In this document: positions 17,828-29,315 of the stretch, piece by piece | Numbering within the stretch: the stretch's first letter is position 1 | Layout: every line of letters begins with the position of its first letter | NCBI RefSeq assembly: GCF_033597815.2 | Contig: NZ_CP166245.1 | Span: 1-64,000, forward strand | From: Staphylococcus sp. KG4-3 | GTDB taxonomy: Bacteria > Bacillota > Bacilli > Staphylococcales > Staphylococcaceae | Direction of reading: 5' to 3' | Length of the DNA stretch: 64,000 nt | Notes under the pieces: generated by a model | What the model was told of the DNA's origin: nothing | Seen by the model: only the letters and a program-made list of their open reading frames with translations | The model's database searches: none | Translations under genes and position numbers: made by a program

Positions 17828-19165
17828 TTATTCTAGCCCCCCATCACTGTATGCACGCCATTCACCATCATATTGTACATACCATTGTGGTTTGAATTCA
17901 CTATTGCGTTGGATTTCAATATCGGTATTATCTGGTTTGTTGTCCATATTGTAGCCGATCGTCATGTTTGTTACTTCTTCAAAGTTAATCTCTGGATTGT
18001 TTGCTAACTCTGCACGTACAGTTTCAGCACCAGGTAGTTTAACCTCGTCTTCACCACTATCAATCGTTACATTTGCTTTCAATAGTGCACGCGCATAACT
18101 AAAGACGCCTTTATCGCCCCATGATACTTTAATGTTATTAAGATCATCGTTATTAAACGTTGGACGACCGTTTAAGAACATTTGATATGTCAATTCACCA
18201 GTCTTGTTATCCACATTAAATAACCTGAAATCATCTGTAAAGCCACCGTGATTGTTTATATAATCAAAGGTACTCGGTATGCTTTCTTTCATATTAGTAG
18301 AACGATTTTCATCTTCTGAGAGATTAGTATAGCGGTATTTTTCACTATCATCGCTATAATTGGCAACGCCCGTATTATTATTATATGTTGCATTACCGCT
18401 TTTCGAACTACGCACCACGACAGAATCATTAAATAATATTGCATTCATCGTATCTACACTAATGCGATTATAAATAGTGTGATATGATTTCAAGCCTTTA
18501 GGGGCCTTTGGTGCGAAAATATGTGTAGCCTTATCAATCGTATCTTTATTCGTAATAATCTCAGTATAAGGCTGCATATTTTTCTGTTGTTGCTTCATTA
18601 CCTTTTCAAATTGGCTGAGTTTAGCAGATGTTGTCATACGCACAACGTTATGGCGATCTTTACTAATCGCATAAAGTTTCACTGTACCATCTTTATTATT
18701 GTCGACGATTAAGCGATCGAATTTAAAATTGTTTGGCACTTTAGCGTTAATATTCAAGGCTTGACCTAAATAAGTTGCTAATGGCATATCATACGTAAAA
18801 TCCAATACTAAAAATTCATCACTAAGATCTGGGATAATTAAGTTATGGTTACTATGCATTTGCTCTGAACGTAATACACGATGATTCTTCAATGGTTTCA
18901 ATGTTGCTTCTACATTACTTTTCGTCGCTTCCATACCTTCAGAATCTTCACCTTTAGAATGAATTACCTGATAGGGTGTAACCACTTTATCCATTCCTTG
19001 ATCTAATGGCTTCCCTATCGTCTTAGCTTCTGTTTCTTTATTGTCTTGTTGCTTATCCACATTGGCTAAATCAGGTGAGAAATTCCAGGTCATATATGTT
19101 AAAACCGCACTCATTAATACAAGAAGGATAAGGATTATGGATTTGATTAACTCTTTACTCCGCAT
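17828..19165 (-). CDS. walH: WalH (YycH), membrane regulator of WalK
   Basis: WalH has one N-terminal transmembrane helix followed by a large extracytoplasmic domain, and works with WalI on the WalK kinase. The ATG at 19165 (MRSKELIKS) is chosen by agreement with S. aureus WalH and because GGTGAT lies upstream; four extra codons to 19177 are open. The gene overlaps the end of walK by 11 bp and abuts walI, so the operon is compact. About 445 residues is the family size. Confidence 0.93.
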   Translation of the reverse strand: MRSKELIKSIILILLVLMSAVLTYMTWNFSPDLANVDKQQDNKETEAKTIGKPLDQGMDKVVTPYQVIHSKGEDSEGMEATKSNVEATLKPLKNHRVLRSEQMHSNHNLIIPDLSDEFLVLDFTYDMPLATYLGQALNINAKVPNNFKFDRLIVDNNKDGTVKLYAISKDRHNVVRMTTSAKLSQFEKVMKQQQKNMQPYTEIITNKDTIDKATHIFAPKAPKGLKSYHTIYNRISVDTMNAILFNDSVVVRSSKSGNATYNNNTGVANYSDDSEKYRYTNLSEDENRSTNMKESIPSTFDYINNHGGFTDDFRLFNVDNKTGELTYQMFLNGRPTFNNDDLNNIKVSWGDKGVFSYARALLKANVTIDSGEDEVKLPGAETVRAELANNPEINFEEVTNMTIGYNMDNKPDNTDIEIQRNSEFKPQWYVQYDGEWRAYSDGGLE

Positions 19166-20987
19166 CCCAATCACCATCTTCTAAAACTTCACATGGAAGC
19201 GTAATAAAGATTGACGTGCCTTGTCCTTCTACACTATTCGCCCATATACGGCCATTGTGAGCTTCTACAATTTCTTTAGATATAGCTAATCCTAGACCTG
19301 TACCACCCATCTTACGCGTACGTGCTTTATCTACACGATAGAAGCGGTCAAAGATCTTATCTACTTTATTGATTGGAATACCAATACCATTATCTTTCAC
19401 ACGAATCGTCATACGATTATATAACGCATTCTGTTTCACGTGAAACTCAACACGTTTATCACCGCGTGAATATTTCATCGCATTGGTAATAACGTTATCA
19501 AACACTTGTGTCATCTTATCTGGATCAATTTCAGTAAAGATAGTTTGTTTTGGAATTTCACGGATGAATGTCGTATCTTTCGCAGACATCTCGTGACGGT
19601 TAATGATTTTATTGATAAACATATTAAAGTCGACGATTTCTTTAGTAATTTGATCAGATTCGTTGTCCATCTTAGATAATTGTAGTAAATCGTTTACAAG
19701 ACGAATCATACGTTCTGTTTCTTCACGTGTAACGGATAGGAATTGTGGTGCTAGGTCATCATCTTTCCACGCGCCACCTTCTAACGCTTCGATATAACTG
19801 TTCATGGAAGTCAGTGGTGTACGTAATTCGTGAGACACGTTAGCCACGAATTCACGACGTTCTCGTTCAACTTGTTGTTGTTCAGTTACATCATGTAGCA
19901 CGGCGATATAACCTGTGACAAAACCGGTTTCTTGAACAATCGTACTAAAGTTAACTCGAACGATAATGCCTTCCGTCTCATTGATGTCTAACAAGAAACT
20001 ATCGTTATTCTCTTGAATTTCATCTAATGAGAAATCTTCTTCAAGATTCAATACGTTAAGCATGTAATCGCCAATAATATCTTCTTTCATTGTCCCCATC
20101 ATCGTTAATGCCATGTCATTTACAATACGTATACGTCCGCGTCGATCTGTTGCGATAATACCATCACTCATGTGTGTGATAACGGAATCGAGACGCCGTT
20201 TTTCACTTTCGGTATTTGCCTGTGCTTCTTGTACACGTTTAGATAGGTTGTTGAAGGCGAGTGCGAGCTCACCAATTTCATCGTTACCATAAATTTTTAC
20301 ACGTTGCGTATAGTTACCTTTAGACATTTCTACAGTTTGATTCCGCATGTCTGTAATTGGTTTCGTAATTGTACGTGCAATAAAGAACCCTAAGATTACC
20401 GTAATTAACAATGAAATCCCTGTACCAACGATAAAGATTTGATTGATATTACTTAACTGGTTATATACGTCATTGATATCTGCTTCGATATAAACGTCAC
20501 CAATCGTACCATCGTTAGATGTTTTAACAGGTAAGTTATATACCCAGACACGCTGTTTACCATTACCGTAATCTTTTAATACGGTATGGCTATTGATTTC
20601 ACCTAGCGACAGTGCTTTTTGAATAGAATTATCATTGGCTTTTTGATTTATTAGACTACGGGTAGACTGCTTTGAAGTAGCCATGATAATCTGATCTTTA
20701 TCAATAAAGCGAATTTCTTCTATTTCTTGTCTATTAGCATACTCATTCAATAAGTTTTGAACTTCTTTTTGAGCATTTACCGAATTATCTTCGTCGTAGA
20801 CCTTTTCAATATTAATTTCTATTTGTTTCGCATATTGCGAAATATTATTTTTAAATGTTTGTGTTAATTCTTTTTCAAGACTATTCGTAAAATATAAACC
20901 GATAATTTGCATACCGATTATAATCAGCAATACATAGACGATAACAAGTTTTGTGTGTAAGGATTGAAAATGTTTAAGCCATTTCAT
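19155..20987 (-). CDS. walK: WalK sensor histidine kinase
   Basis: WalK (610 residues) is the essential sensor of peptidoglycan metabolism in low-GC Gram-positives. It has two transmembrane helices (about 14-33 and 183-203) flanking an extracellular Cache-like domain, then HAMP (about 204-256), PAS (about 262-370), the phospho-acceptor His386 in SHELRTPL, and a HATPase domain with N, G1 and G2 boxes (DNGIGI, GGTGLGL). The zinc ligands described for the S. aureus PAS domain (His271, Asp274, His364, Glu368) align with His272, Asp275, His365 and Glu369 here, so metal control is probably kept. Confidence 0.97.
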   Translation of the reverse strand: MKWLKHFQSLHTKLVIVYVLLIIIGMQIIGLYFTNSLEKELTQTFKNNISQYAKQIEINIEKVYDEDNSVNAQKEVQNLLNEYANRQEIEEIRFIDKDQIIMATSKQSTRSLINQKANDNSIQKALSLGEINSHTVLKDYGNGKQRVWVYNLPVKTSNDGTIGDVYIEADINDVYNQLSNINQIFIVGTGISLLITVILGFFIARTITKPITDMRNQTVEMSKGNYTQRVKIYGNDEIGELALAFNNLSKRVQEAQANTESEKRRLDSVITHMSDGIIATDRRGRIRIVNDMALTMMGTMKEDIIGDYMLNVLNLEEDFSLDEIQENNDSFLLDINETEGIIVRVNFSTIVQETGFVTGYIAVLHDVTEQQQVERERREFVANVSHELRTPLTSMNSYIEALEGGAWKDDDLAPQFLSVTREETERMIRLVNDLLQLSKMDNESDQITKEIVDFNMFINKIINRHEMSAKDTTFIREIPKQTIFTEIDPDKMTQVFDNVITNAMKYSRGDKRVEFHVKQNALYNRMTIRVKDNGIGIPINKVDKIFDRFYRVDKARTRKMGGTGLGLAISKEIVEAHNGRIWANSVEGQGTSIFITLPCEVLEDGDWDAE

Positions 20988-20999
20988 TTAACATGGCCT

Positions 21000-21701
21000 C
21001 TAATCATGTTGTTGGAGGAAATATCCAACACCACGGCGTGTCACAATATATTCTGGATGAGATGGATCATCCTCAATTTTTTCACGTAAGCGTCGAATTG
21101 TAACGTCTACAGTACGCACATCACCAAAATAGTCATAGCCCCAAACGGTTTGTAATAAATGTTCGCGTGTCATGACTTGCCCCATATGTTTAGATAAATA
21201 ATGGAATAATTCGAATTCACGGTGTGTTAATTCGATGTCACCGCCGCGTTTTTTAATAGAATACGCATCTGGATAAATAACGATATCTTTAATAGTAATT
21301 TCATTAGATTCGTCGTTAATTTCTTGTGCTGGTTGTGAATAATGGCGACGTAAATTGGCTTTCACACGTGCGATTAATTCACGTGTGCTAAATGGTTTCG
21401 TCACATAGTCATCTGCACCTAGCTCAAGACCTAATACTTTATCTATTTCTGAATCTTTTGCAGTTAACATAATGATTGGCATTTCATATTTTTTACGTAC
21501 TTCACGGCAGACTTCCATGCCATCACGACCAGGTAACATAATATCTAACAACACGATATCTGGTTCTTCATCATATATTAAATCTACTGCATCATTTCCA
21601 TCATAGGCACAAAACACTTCGTACCCTTCTTTTTTTAAATTAAATTCTAAAATGTCAGCAATTGGTTTTTCATCATCGACTACAACAACTTTTCTAGCCA
21701 T
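21000..21701 (-). CDS. walR: WalR response regulator
   Basis: WalR (233 residues) is the OmpR-family regulator paired with WalK. The receiver domain has the acidic pocket DDE (9-11) and phospho-acceptor Asp in LLDIML (about 53), and the C-terminal winged helix contains the usual [10 protein letters not shown] and [10 protein letters not shown] motifs. It controls autolysins and other wall genes and is essential in staphylococci. The gene starts the walRKHI operon, 12 bp before walK. Confidence 0.97.
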   Translation of the reverse strand: MARKVVVVDDEKPIADILEFNLKKEGYEVFCAYDGNDAVDLIYDEEPDIVLLDIMLPGRDGMEVCREVRKKYEMPIIMLTAKDSEIDKVLGLELGADDYVTKPFSTRELIARVKANLRRHYSQPAQEINDESNEITIKDIVIYPDAYSIKKRGGDIELTHREFELFHYLSKHMGQVMTREHLLQTVWGYDYFGDVRTVDVTIRRLREKIEDDPSHPEYIVTRRGVGYFLQQHD

Positions 21702-22087
21702 ATTTTATAAACCTCATTTCTATATTGTAGTACATTTACATTAAATTCTACGCACATCTCTATAATATAATTTACCATTTATGGCACTTCAATTCTATTT
21801 TTCTAAATAGAAAATTAAAATTGTATATTGTAAAATTATAACATTATTGCTATAAAATGGGTACTCTTCGAGTCATGAATAGATATTTCCAGTCTAAACA
21901 ATATTGCGTTTACGTTCGAATTAATTGCTTACACAATTTACTTACGAAATAAAAATCTGCTTTCCTTCTATATTTAATACTTATAAATTCTTTTATCCTG
22001 AGGTAACTACAAAAATATTATATTTGCTAGAACAACAATTTATATTGAAGTCTAATCAGGTAGTAATTAAAAAAATATATACAAAAA
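21702..22087. other. 386-bp upstream region of walR
   Basis: The AT-rich gap between walR and the tRNA-Asp terminator must hold the walR promoter. I saw no distinct operator, no ORF with a ribosome site and no repeat. Confidence 0.5.
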
Positions 22088-22111
22088 ATGCCCATCCTAT
22101 TGGATGGGCAT
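22088..22111 (-). terminator. Terminator of the tRNA-Glu/tRNA-Asp transcript
   Basis: ATGCCCATCC and GGATGGGCAT form a perfect 10-bp stem with a 4-nt loop and a T-run on the minus strand, directly after tRNA-Asp. Confidence 0.9.
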
Positions 22112-22115
22112 TATA

Positions 22116-22188
22116 CGGTCTCGACGGGAATCGAACCCGCGATCTCCTGCGTGACAGGCAGGCGTGTTAACCGCTACACTACGAGACC
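22116..22188 (-). tRNA. tRNA-Asp (GTC)
   Basis: The minus strand folds as a cloverleaf with acceptor GGTCTCG/CGAGACC, T-arm GGGTTCGATTCCC and anticodon loop CTGTCAC, giving anticodon GTC for aspartate. CCA is not encoded. Confidence 0.96.
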
Positions 22189-22195
22189 TAAAAAA

Positions 22196-22270
22196 TGGTG
22201 ACTCCTACGGGACTCGAACCCGTGTTACCGCCGTGAAAGGGCGGTGTCTTAACCGCTTGACCAAGGAGCC
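22196..22270 (-). tRNA. tRNA-Glu (TTC)
   Basis: The minus strand has acceptor GGCTCCT, T-arm GGGTTCGAGTCCC, anticodon loop CTTTCAC (anticodon TTC, glutamate) and an encoded CCA end. It lies 7 bp upstream of tRNA-Asp in the same transcript. The acceptor stem pairs GGCTCCT with AGGAGTC, with one G-T pair. Confidence 0.96.
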
Positions 22271-22577
22271 TGTCTTAAGCACAAAATAAATTATACCAAC
22301 TCTTTCATAGGATGACAAGCTATTTTTTAAATTAAATTAGTATAATTTTCTATCTTAATGGTATAATGTGTAACTTTTTTACCTATACCTACAAAAAACT
22401 ATAAAAATGTGATAAAAGCCCGACAAAATAGCACTTAAACTTTAAGTATTACTACTAAAATACCAATAACAATGCATCAAACTTTAATATTAAACCTATT
22501 TATTAAATTTGAAATATTTTATGTTTTCTATGTATTTTGATAAAATAATTAAATAATACATATGAGGAGGCACTCAA
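22271..22577. other. 307-bp AT-rich gap with outward promoters
   Basis: The gap lies between the tRNA-Glu 5' end (minus) and the glycosyltransferase (plus). It should carry promoters in both directions. The strong ribosome site GAGGAGG of the glycosyltransferase is at 22564-22570. Nothing else is recognisable. Confidence 0.5.
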
Positions 22578-23795
22578 TTGGCAAAAGTACTATTTATTAA
22601 CCCAGGTTCTGCAGGACATGTAAATCCAACAGTTGCCGTTTGTAAAACATTAGTAGAGAAAGGCGAGGAAGTTGTATATTATGCAACTGATAAATTCACA
22701 GATAGGCTTCAAGATATTGGCGTAGAAATACGTACATTTAATTCAGACGACATGATGGCTCATTTTTCGACTTATGGACGTGATAATCTCTTTAATGTCA
22801 TGAATGGCTTGTTAAATACTACAGATTTGTTCTTACCAAAAATATTAAAAGAAATCGAAGATGAACACTATGACTATATGATTTATGATTCTATGTTTGG
22901 ATGCGGCTATATGTTGGCTCAAAAATTAGGTATTCCTGCTATTTCTTCTATTACAACATTTGCACATACTAAAGATTCATTTGATCGATTCACAAATCAA
23001 TTGAACGTAAATTTGAGTGCTGAAGCAAAAGATAATGCTGACAAAGCGTTTATTACTTTAAAGACACGTTTAGAACAAACTTATGATATTTCGATACCTT
23101 CAAGATTTGAAGTGATGAATAATCCAGGTGACTTAAATATTTCATACGTCATGCGAAACTTTCAAATCAACTCTGATACATTTGACAGTAATCGCTATTT
23201 CTTTGCTGGACCGTCTGTCATCATGCCACAGCCTTCGGGATTCATGGCAGAAATTGATCAGTCTAAACCAATCATCTACATTTCTTTAGGTACTGTTTTT
23301 AATGAAAATATACCGTTTTTCAATAAATGTTTTAAAGCATTGGCTGATATTGATGTTACAGTTATAGTTTCTATTGGAGAAACGAATCGCATAGAGGATT
23401 TTGATGAAGTACCTTCCAACTTTATTATAAAGTCGTTTGTACCTCAAACTGAGCTATTACAATATACTTCATTATTCTTAACACATGCAGGTATGAATAG
23501 CGCAAATGAAGCGATTATGCTGGGTGTACCTATGCTAGCTTTTCCACAGAATGCAGACCAACCCGTTGTAGCGCAACAAATCGAAAACTTAAATATTGGG
23601 CAACAGTTAAATTCCGAAACTTTTACTGTAGAACAATTAAAACAAACCGTATTAACGATGCTTAATCATTTAGACGAATATCAAATCAATATAGATATGA
23701 TTAAGGACCCTTCGCATAATGAACAATACGGTTATGAATTAGCTGTTAATAAAATCCTAGAGTTTCGTAACACGCATTGCATGATACAAAAATAA
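22578..23795 (+). CDS. MGT-family UDP-glycosyltransferase (YjiC/macrolide glycosyltransferase-like)
   Basis: This 405-residue GT1 enzyme has an N-terminal acceptor-binding Rossmann domain beginning LFINPGSAGHVNP and a C-terminal donor domain with ISLGTVF (about 232-238) and the nucleotide-sugar motif SFVPQTELL-x5-THAGMNS-x-NEA. The family glucosylates hydrophobic acceptors such as macrolides and flavonoids; the substrate here is unknown. The start is a TTG, 7 nt after GAGGAGG, with no in-frame ATG nearby. The gene lies on the strand opposite to its neighbours, between the tRNA pair and purA, where S. aureus has no such gene, so it looks like a later insertion. Confidence 0.82.
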   Translation: MAKVLFINPGSAGHVNPTVAVCKTLVEKGEEVVYYATDKFTDRLQDIGVEIRTFNSDDMMAHFSTYGRDNLFNVMNGLLNTTDLFLPKILKEIEDEHYDYMIYDSMFGCGYMLAQKLGIPAISSITTFAHTKDSFDRFTNQLNVNLSAEAKDNADKAFITLKTRLEQTYDISIPSRFEVMNNPGDLNISYVMRNFQINSDTFDSNRYFFAGPSVIMPQPSGFMAEIDQSKPIIYISLGTVFNENIPFFNKCFKALADIDVTVIVSIGETNRIEDFDEVPSNFIIKSFVPQTELLQYTSLFLTHAGMNSANEAIMLGVPMLAFPQNADQPVVAQQIENLNIGQQLNSETFTVEQLKQTVLTMLNHLDEYQINIDMIKDPSHNEQYGYELAVNKILEFRNTHCMIQK

Positions 23796-23804
23796 ACATA
23801 CAAA

Positions 23805-23856
23805 AAAACCTTGTAGCCAAAATCATTTTTAGAAAAATGAACAACTACAAGGTTTT
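23805..23856. terminator. Bidirectional terminator between glycosyltransferase and purA
   Basis: AAAACCTTGTAG and CTACAAGGTTTT form a 12-bp stem around a 28-nt loop (itself containing TCATTTTT/AAAAATGA) between convergent genes. Confidence 0.85.
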
Positions 23857-23888
23857 CTTTTTAATAAAATTCAAATGGCACTAATTGC

Positions 23889-25172
23889 TTACCATAATGA
23901 ACTTAATAAGTTTGTTTGATTACGGTCTGGACCTACTGAGAAGATAGAAATCTTAACATCACTTAATTCAGAGATACGCTCTAAATATCTACGTGCGTTA
24001 TCAGGCAATTCATCTAATGAACGACAACCTGTTACATCTTCAGTCCAACCAGGTAATGTTTCAAAAATTGGCTTACAACGTTGTAAGTCTTTTAAGTTTG
24101 CTGGATATTCAGTGATTTCTTTACCGTCTAATTCATATGCAGTACAGATTTTCACTTCTTTTAGACCTGTTAATACGTCAATAGAGTTGATTGATAAGTC
24201 TGTAATACCACTCGCACGGCGAGAGTGACGTAATACAACTGAATCGAACCAACCTACACGGCGTGGACGACCTGTAGTTGTACCGTATTCACGGCCTACT
24301 TCACGGATATGATGTCCGTCATCATCAAATAGTTCAGTTGGGAATGGACCATCGCCTACACGTGATGTATATGCTTTACATACACCAATAACTTTAGATA
24401 CGAAGGTTGGACCTACACCACCACCAACAGTAACATTACCGGCAACTGGGTTACTTGAAGTAACAAATGGGTACGTACCATGGTCGATATCTAACATTAC
24501 ACCTTGCGCACCTTCAAATAATACTTTCTCTTCTGCTACAAATGCATCATCTAAAACTTTTGCAGTGTCAGTAACGAATGGAGCTAAACGTTGACCAGCT
24601 GCATAATAAGCTTCAAAGATTTCATCAAATGATGGACATGATTTACCAAACATGCCTTCGAAGTATGCACCTTTGTATTCAATATTATCTTTTAATAATC
24701 TTTCGAATGTTTCTTTGTCTAATAAATCGGCAACACGAATACCAATACGTTGTGCTTTATCTACGTAAGCAGGACCAATACCTTTTTTCGTTGTACCAAT
24801 TTTATTATCTCCACGACGTTCTTCTTCATATTCATCTTGTTTAATATGATAAGGTAAAATAACTTGTGCTCGGTTTGAAATACGTAAGTTATCTGTTGAA
24901 ATACCTCTTTCATTTAATGCGTCTAATTCTTTTAATAGTGCCACTGGATCTACAACGACACCGTTACCAATCACTGCTAATTTTTCTTTATAAAAAATAC
25001 CAGATGGTACTAAGTGTAATTTATATGTTTCTCCGCCAAATTTAATAGTATGACCTGCATTATTACCGCCTGAAAAACGTGCAATAACGTCTGCTTGTTC
25101 TGCTAAGAAATCTGTAATTTTACCTTTACCTTCGTCTCCCCATTGTGTCCCAACTACTACTATTGATGACAT
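23889..25172 (-). CDS. purA: Adenylosuccinate synthase
   Basis: PurA joins IMP and aspartate with GTP to form adenylosuccinate, the first committed step to AMP. The 427-residue length is standard. The GTP-binding loop GDEGKGK (about 12-18), the catalytic Asp13/His41 region (HTIKFG), the IMP-binding [12 protein letters not shown] and the C-terminal SVGPDRNQT are all visible. The gene follows dnaB but is separated from it by a terminator, so it has its own promoter. Confidence 0.98.
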   Translation of the reverse strand: MSSIVVVGTQWGDEGKGKITDFLAEQADVIARFSGGNNAGHTIKFGGETYKLHLVPSGIFYKEKLAVIGNGVVVDPVALLKELDALNERGISTDNLRISNRAQVILPYHIKQDEYEEERRGDNKIGTTKKGIGPAYVDKAQRIGIRVADLLDKETFERLLKDNIEYKGAYFEGMFGKSCPSFDEIFEAYYAAGQRLAPFVTDTAKVLDDAFVAEEKVLFEGAQGVMLDIDHGTYPFVTSSNPVAGNVTVGGGVGPTFVSKVIGVCKAYTSRVGDGPFPTELFDDDGHHIREVGREYGTTTGRPRRVGWFDSVVLRHSRRASGITDLSINSIDVLTGLKEVKICTAYELDGKEITEYPANLKDLQRCKPIFETLPGWTEDVTGCRSLDELPDNARRYLERISELSDVKISIFSVGPDRNQTNLLSSLW

Positions 25173-25403
25173 GTGAGCACCTCCAAGTTTTCTCGATTAA
25201 CCATTACGTATTTTACCAATACACAGGATAGATTGCAAACCAAAAATCGAACATTGATTTTCAATGATTCTCTCTACTCAGCAAAAAATACCAACTAACT
25301 CTCATGCATCTTTACGCTAGTGATACCAATGCTTTATCGAACTAATTTGTAAAATAAAGACACATACTTACTTATAAATCTATAAACCAAACACAAACAA
25401 AAA

Positions 25404-25439
25404 CCGTACAATAAAAATTTGAATCAATTTATCGTACGG
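25404..25439 (-). terminator. Terminator after dnaB
   Basis: CCGTACGATAAA and TTTATTGTACGG pair over 12 bp (with one G-T) around a 12-nt loop; a T-rich tract follows on the minus strand. Confidence 0.85.
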
Positions 25440-25459
25440 AAAATATTTTTTATAATTTT

Positions 25460-26860
25460 TTAACCCATTTCAGCATGTGCATAGTCTATGTCTGTAAATT
25501 TGTTGTATTGTTTCATAAAGTGCAGCTTCACTGTCCCTGTAGGACCATTACGTTGCTTAGCGATAATAATTTCAATTTCCCCATTTTCATCATTTGTTTG
25601 AGGTTCGAAATTAGTGTCATCATCGTCTTCTTCGTCTTCACCACGATTATAATAGTCATCACGGTATAAGAAAGCGATGATATCGGCATCTTGCTCGATA
25701 GAACCTGACTCACGAATATCACTCATCATTGGACGTTTATCTTGACGCTGCTCAACGCCACGTGATAGCTGACTCAGTGCAATAACAGGGCATTCTAGCT
25801 CTCTAGCAATAGCCTTTAATGTACGTGAAATCTCAGAAACTTCTTGTTGTCTGTTATCTGAAAAGCGAGAGCCACTACCTGAGATTAATTGTAAGTAATC
25901 AATAACAACCATATCTAATCCGTGCTCTTGTTTTAAACGACGGCACTTAGAACGAATGTCTGTAATCCGAATACCTGGTGTATCATCGATAAATATCTTA
26001 GTACGTGACAGTTTACCGACTGCTATAGTAAATCTATTCCAGTCTTCTTCAGTCATCATACCAGTTCTCAGGCGATTTGAGTCCACGTTTCCTGAACTAC
26101 AAATCATACGTGTTGCAAGTTGATCTGCACCCATCTCTAACGAGAATATACCTACTGAAAAATGATCTTCGTGTGTTGCAACTTTTTGCGCAATATTAAG
26201 TGCGAAGGCAGTCTTACCTACCGAAGGACGTGCTGCTAAAATGATTAAATCATTACGGTTAAACCCTGCTGTCATCTGGTCTAAATCTCGGTAGCCCGTT
26301 GGAATACCTGGCGTTTGACCACTGTTTTGATCTAATAATTCTGCATTCTCATATACTTCACCAAGTACATCTCTAATATCCTTAAATCCATCACTTTCAC
26401 GTGAGGATGATAATTCTAATATACGACGTTCAGCATCGTTAAGTATCGTATCTAGTTCCAGTTCATCATTATAACCATCATTCGCAATACTATCTGCAGT
26501 TTGTATTAATTTACGTTTAGTTGCATGCTTAAAAACAATCTCAGTATAGTATTGGATATTACGTGTTGTCGGCACATTACTTGATAATTCTGCAAGATAT
26601 TGAGGACCACCCGCTTCATTCAATCGACCCTCTTGTGTTAGTTGATCCATAATGGTTACCACATCAATATCTCTATTATCTTCATTGAGGTTCATCATTG
26701 CTCTAAAGATGTGTTGATGTGCACCTCTATAAAATGACTCAGGAAGCAATACTTCCTGAGTTGTGTTGATTAATTCTGGATCTATGATAATGGCACCTAA
26801 GACAGACTGTTCAGCCTCATTACTGTGTGGCATTTGATTTTGTTCATACATTCCATCCAT
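25460..26860 (-). CDS. dnaB: Replicative DNA helicase
   Basis: This hexameric helicase (called DnaC in Bacillus nomenclature) unwinds DNA at the fork. The 466-residue protein has the N-terminal primase-interacting domain (NEAEQSVLG) and a RecA-like motor with Walker A ARPSVGKTA (about 210), Walker B MVVIDYLQL and the arginine-finger region. An acidic insert DDYYNRGEDEEDDDD near 405-420 is usual in staphylococci. GAGGTG precedes the ATG. It lies downstream of rplI in the gdpP-rplI-dnaB cluster. Confidence 0.97.
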   Translation of the reverse strand: MDGMYEQNQMPHSNEAEQSVLGAIIIDPELINTTQEVLLPESFYRGAHQHIFRAMMNLNEDNRDIDVVTIMDQLTQEGRLNEAGGPQYLAELSSNVPTTRNIQYYTEIVFKHATKRKLIQTADSIANDGYNDELELDTILNDAERRILELSSSRESDGFKDIRDVLGEVYENAELLDQNSGQTPGIPTGYRDLDQMTAGFNRNDLIILAARPSVGKTAFALNIAQKVATHEDHFSVGIFSLEMGADQLATRMICSSGNVDSNRLRTGMMTEEDWNRFTIAVGKLSRTKIFIDDTPGIRITDIRSKCRRLKQEHGLDMVVIDYLQLISGSGSRFSDNRQQEVSEISRTLKAIARELECPVIALSQLSRGVEQRQDKRPMMSDIRESGSIEQDADIIAFLYRDDYYNRGEDEEDDDDTNFEPQTNDENGEIEIIIAKQRNGPTGTVKLHFMKQYNKFTDIDYAHAEMG

Positions 26861-26890
26861 TGTGATTACACCTCATATCTCAATCCACTA

Positions 26891-27337
26891 TTATTGTTCA
26901 ACTGTGTGTACACGGATTGTACCTTCAACTTCTTTATCTAGTTTAACTGGCACGTTAGTGTAACCTAATGCATGGATACCGTTTGGTAAATCCATTTTAC
27001 GTTTATCAATTTTAATGTTGTGTTGTTCTTGTAATGCTTGTGTGATTTGTTTCGTACTTACTGAACCAAACAATTTACCGCCTTCGCCTGTTTTAGCAGA
27101 CACTTCGACTTCAATTTCACTTAATTGTGCTTTTAATTGTTTAGCATCTTCAATTTCTTGTTGACGCTCTGCTTCAGCAGCTTTATTTTTTTGTTCTAAT
27201 TGTTTTAAATTACCAGGTGTTGCTTCTATTGCATAATTTTTCTTTAATAAGAAGTTATTTGCATAACCTACTGGTACGTCTTTAACTTCACCTTTTTTAC
27301 CTTTACCTTTTACATCTTGTGTGAATATTACTTTCAT
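26891..27337 (-). CDS. rplI: 50S ribosomal protein L9
   Basis: L9 (148 residues) binds 23S rRNA near the L1 stalk base. The N-terminal motif [21 protein letters not shown] is complete, followed by the long linking helix rich in Glu, Lys and Gln and the C-terminal domain. Its ATG overlaps the gdpP stop by 4 bp, so the two are translationally coupled. Confidence 0.97.
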   Translation of the reverse strand: MKVIFTQDVKGKGKKGEVKDVPVGYANNFLLKKNYAIEATPGNLKQLEQKNKAAEAERQQEIEDAKQLKAQLSEIEVEVSAKTGEGGKLFGSVSTKQITQALQEQHNIKIDKRKMDLPNGIHALGYTNVPVKLDKEVEGTIRVHTVEQ

Positions 27338-29301
27338 GCATTTTCACTCCTACTCATTTGTTCTGTTATAGCTTGTTGTAATTGTTCTATTGCTTCATCC
27401 ACTGTTACATCTTTTAACTGTGTGGCTGCATTAGTTAAATGGCCACCACCGCCAAGTGCTTCCATTGTTAACTGCACATTGACAGCACCAAGTGAGCGGG
27501 CAGACATACCTATTACATTTTCTTCTCTTCTTGCAATCACGTACGAAGCCTCTACACCATCTAAACTTAACAGTTCATCGGCAGCTTGTGCAACTGTAAC
27601 AGGATGATAAATTTTATCATTCGAACCGTGTGCAATGGCTACACCATTTTCTTGTAATTTCACTGTTTGAATCAACTCGGTACGATTGATATACGTATCA
27701 AGATCATCTTTCAAGAAATGTTGTGTCAATATTGTATCTGCACCATGCGCACGTAAGTAACTTGCTGCATCGAAGGTTCTAGAACCTGTTCGTAGCGTAA
27801 AGTTACGCGTATCTACAATAATACCTGCAAACATTACTGTCGATTCTAAACGTGTTAATCGTTGTTCTGTCGGTTGATACTCAAGTAGTTCTGTCACAAG
27901 TTCTGCAGTTGAACTTGCATATGGTTCCATATAAACAAGTAATGGACTCGAAATAAAGCTCTCACCGCGTCTATGGTGGTCAATAACCACTTTACGGTTA
28001 GCTTTATTTAAGATATTCTCATCGATGACCATTTCAGGTTTATGCGTATCTACAATGACTAATGTTGTCTTAGATGTCATAATATCCCATGCTTCATCCG
28101 ATGTGATAAAACGGTCTTTTAATTCTGGTTTTTCATTTACTGCATCCATAACACGTCGTAATGTTGGATCAATGTCAGAATCATTTAAGACGATATACGC
28201 ATCTAAGTTATTCATCATTGCAAAACGTGATACACCAATTGCACCACCGATTGCATCTAAGTCAGGACGTTTATGCCCCATAATGATAACTTTGTCGCCT
28301 TCCATCAGAATATCTTTAAGCGCATGTGATATAACACGTGCTCTAACACGTGTACGTTTTTCCATTGGGTCAGTCTTACCACCATAGAAACGTACATTTC
28401 CGTTCATATTCTTGATAGCAACTTGGTCACCACCACGTCCTAGCGCTAAGTCTAGGCCTGATTGTGATAGTTCCCCTAAATCTATTAAATCTTCAGAACC
28501 TTCACCGACACCGATACTTAAAGTTAATTGTGCACGGTAACCGACACTCTTTTCACGTAACTGACTTAAAATACTAAAGTTTGTTGCCTCTATGTTGTTT
28601 AATATATCTTGATTTAAATAAGCAACAAATTGATCTGAGCTATAACGTTTGAAATAAATGTTATGCTCACTAGCCCATCTACTAATCACACGTGTAACCA
28701 TCGAGTTAATCTCTGATTTTTGTGTGTCATTCATATTTTGCGTAATCTCGTCATAATTATCTAAGAACAATGTAGCAATAATTGGTTTAGAGTCTTCATA
28801 TAACTTATTTGTTTGTACTTCTTCAGTAATATCAAAGAAATACAATACATGTTCTTTTTCAGAATAACGTACGCGATAGTGGTACTCATTTTCAGAAATC
28901 TCAACTTCTTGTGTTTTTTCTAATTGTTTTAAGATATTAGGATATACTTCATTAACTGGATCGGAAATTACATTACGCGTTAAGCGTTCCGACATAAATT
29001 TGTTCATCCACTCTATGTTTTCATTTTCATCTAAGATAATCATACCGATTGGCAAACTTTTAATTGCAATATTATTGCCTGCCGAAATATGGCCACTTAG
29101 ATTATCAACATAGCTATCTAGTTTCTGCAAAGCTCGTCTTACCATTATTGCTGTCCCTGCAATAATAATCACTAATACAACTGTCGCTATGCCTGCAATG
29201 AGCTGGTTAAAAACAAACCAAACTACTACAAGTACAATTGCTGTGAGCGCCATAATAATAAATGGTAAAACTAACGCTTTTTTAGTGGATTGACGGTTCA
29301 T
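27334..29301 (-). CDS. gdpP: c-di-AMP phosphodiesterase GdpP
   Basis: GdpP (655 residues) hydrolyses cyclic di-AMP to pApA, controlling turgor, wall stress and beta-lactam tolerance. It has two N-terminal transmembrane helices (about 10-55), a PAS domain, a degenerate GGDEF domain (SIGVGEGSE) and a DHH/DHHA1 catalytic module with metal motifs DLDAIGG and DHHRRG and C-terminal GGGGH. The ATG follows GAGGTGG by 5 nt. It overlaps rplI by 4 bp and follows the yybS-like gene by 14 bp when traced from the promoter side. Confidence 0.97.
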   Translation of the reverse strand: MNRQSTKKALVLPFIIMALTAIVLVVVWFVFNQLIAGIATVVLVIIIAGTAIMVRRALQKLDSYVDNLSGHISAGNNIAIKSLPIGMIILDENENIEWMNKFMSERLTRNVISDPVNEVYPNILKQLEKTQEVEISENEYHYRVRYSEKEHVLYFFDITEEVQTNKLYEDSKPIIATLFLDNYDEITQNMNDTQKSEINSMVTRVISRWASEHNIYFKRYSSDQFVAYLNQDILNNIEATNFSILSQLREKSVGYRAQLTLSIGVGEGSEDLIDLGELSQSGLDLALGRGGDQVAIKNMNGNVRFYGGKTDPMEKRTRVRARVISHALKDILMEGDKVIIMGHKRPDLDAIGGAIGVSRFAMMNNLDAYIVLNDSDIDPTLRRVMDAVNEKPELKDRFITSDEAWDIMTSKTTLVIVDTHKPEMVIDENILNKANRKVVIDHHRRGESFISSPLLVYMEPYASSTAELVTELLEYQPTEQRLTRLESTVMFAGIIVDTRNFTLRTGSRTFDAASYLRAHGADTILTQHFLKDDLDTYINRTELIQTVKLQENGVAIAHGSNDKIYHPVTVAQAADELLSLDGVEASYVIARREENVIGMSARSLGAVNVQLTMEALGGGGHLTNAATQLKDVTVDEAIEQLQQAITEQMSRSENA

Positions 29302-29315
29302 TCTTCCACCTCAAA

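Noticed and set aside
21925..22170. 81-codon ORF running into tRNA-Asp
   Set aside because: Its end is the antisense of a tRNA gene (the peptide GLDGNRTRDLL is a familiar tRNA-derived artefact).
25242..25346. Two CGAAC-containing sites upstream of purA as possible PurR boxes
   Set aside because: Both face the same way with the wrong spacing for the inverted pair known in Bacillota.
28025..28387. 120-codon plus-strand ORF
   Set aside because: It is antisense to gdpP and lacks a ribosome site and any recognisable domain.
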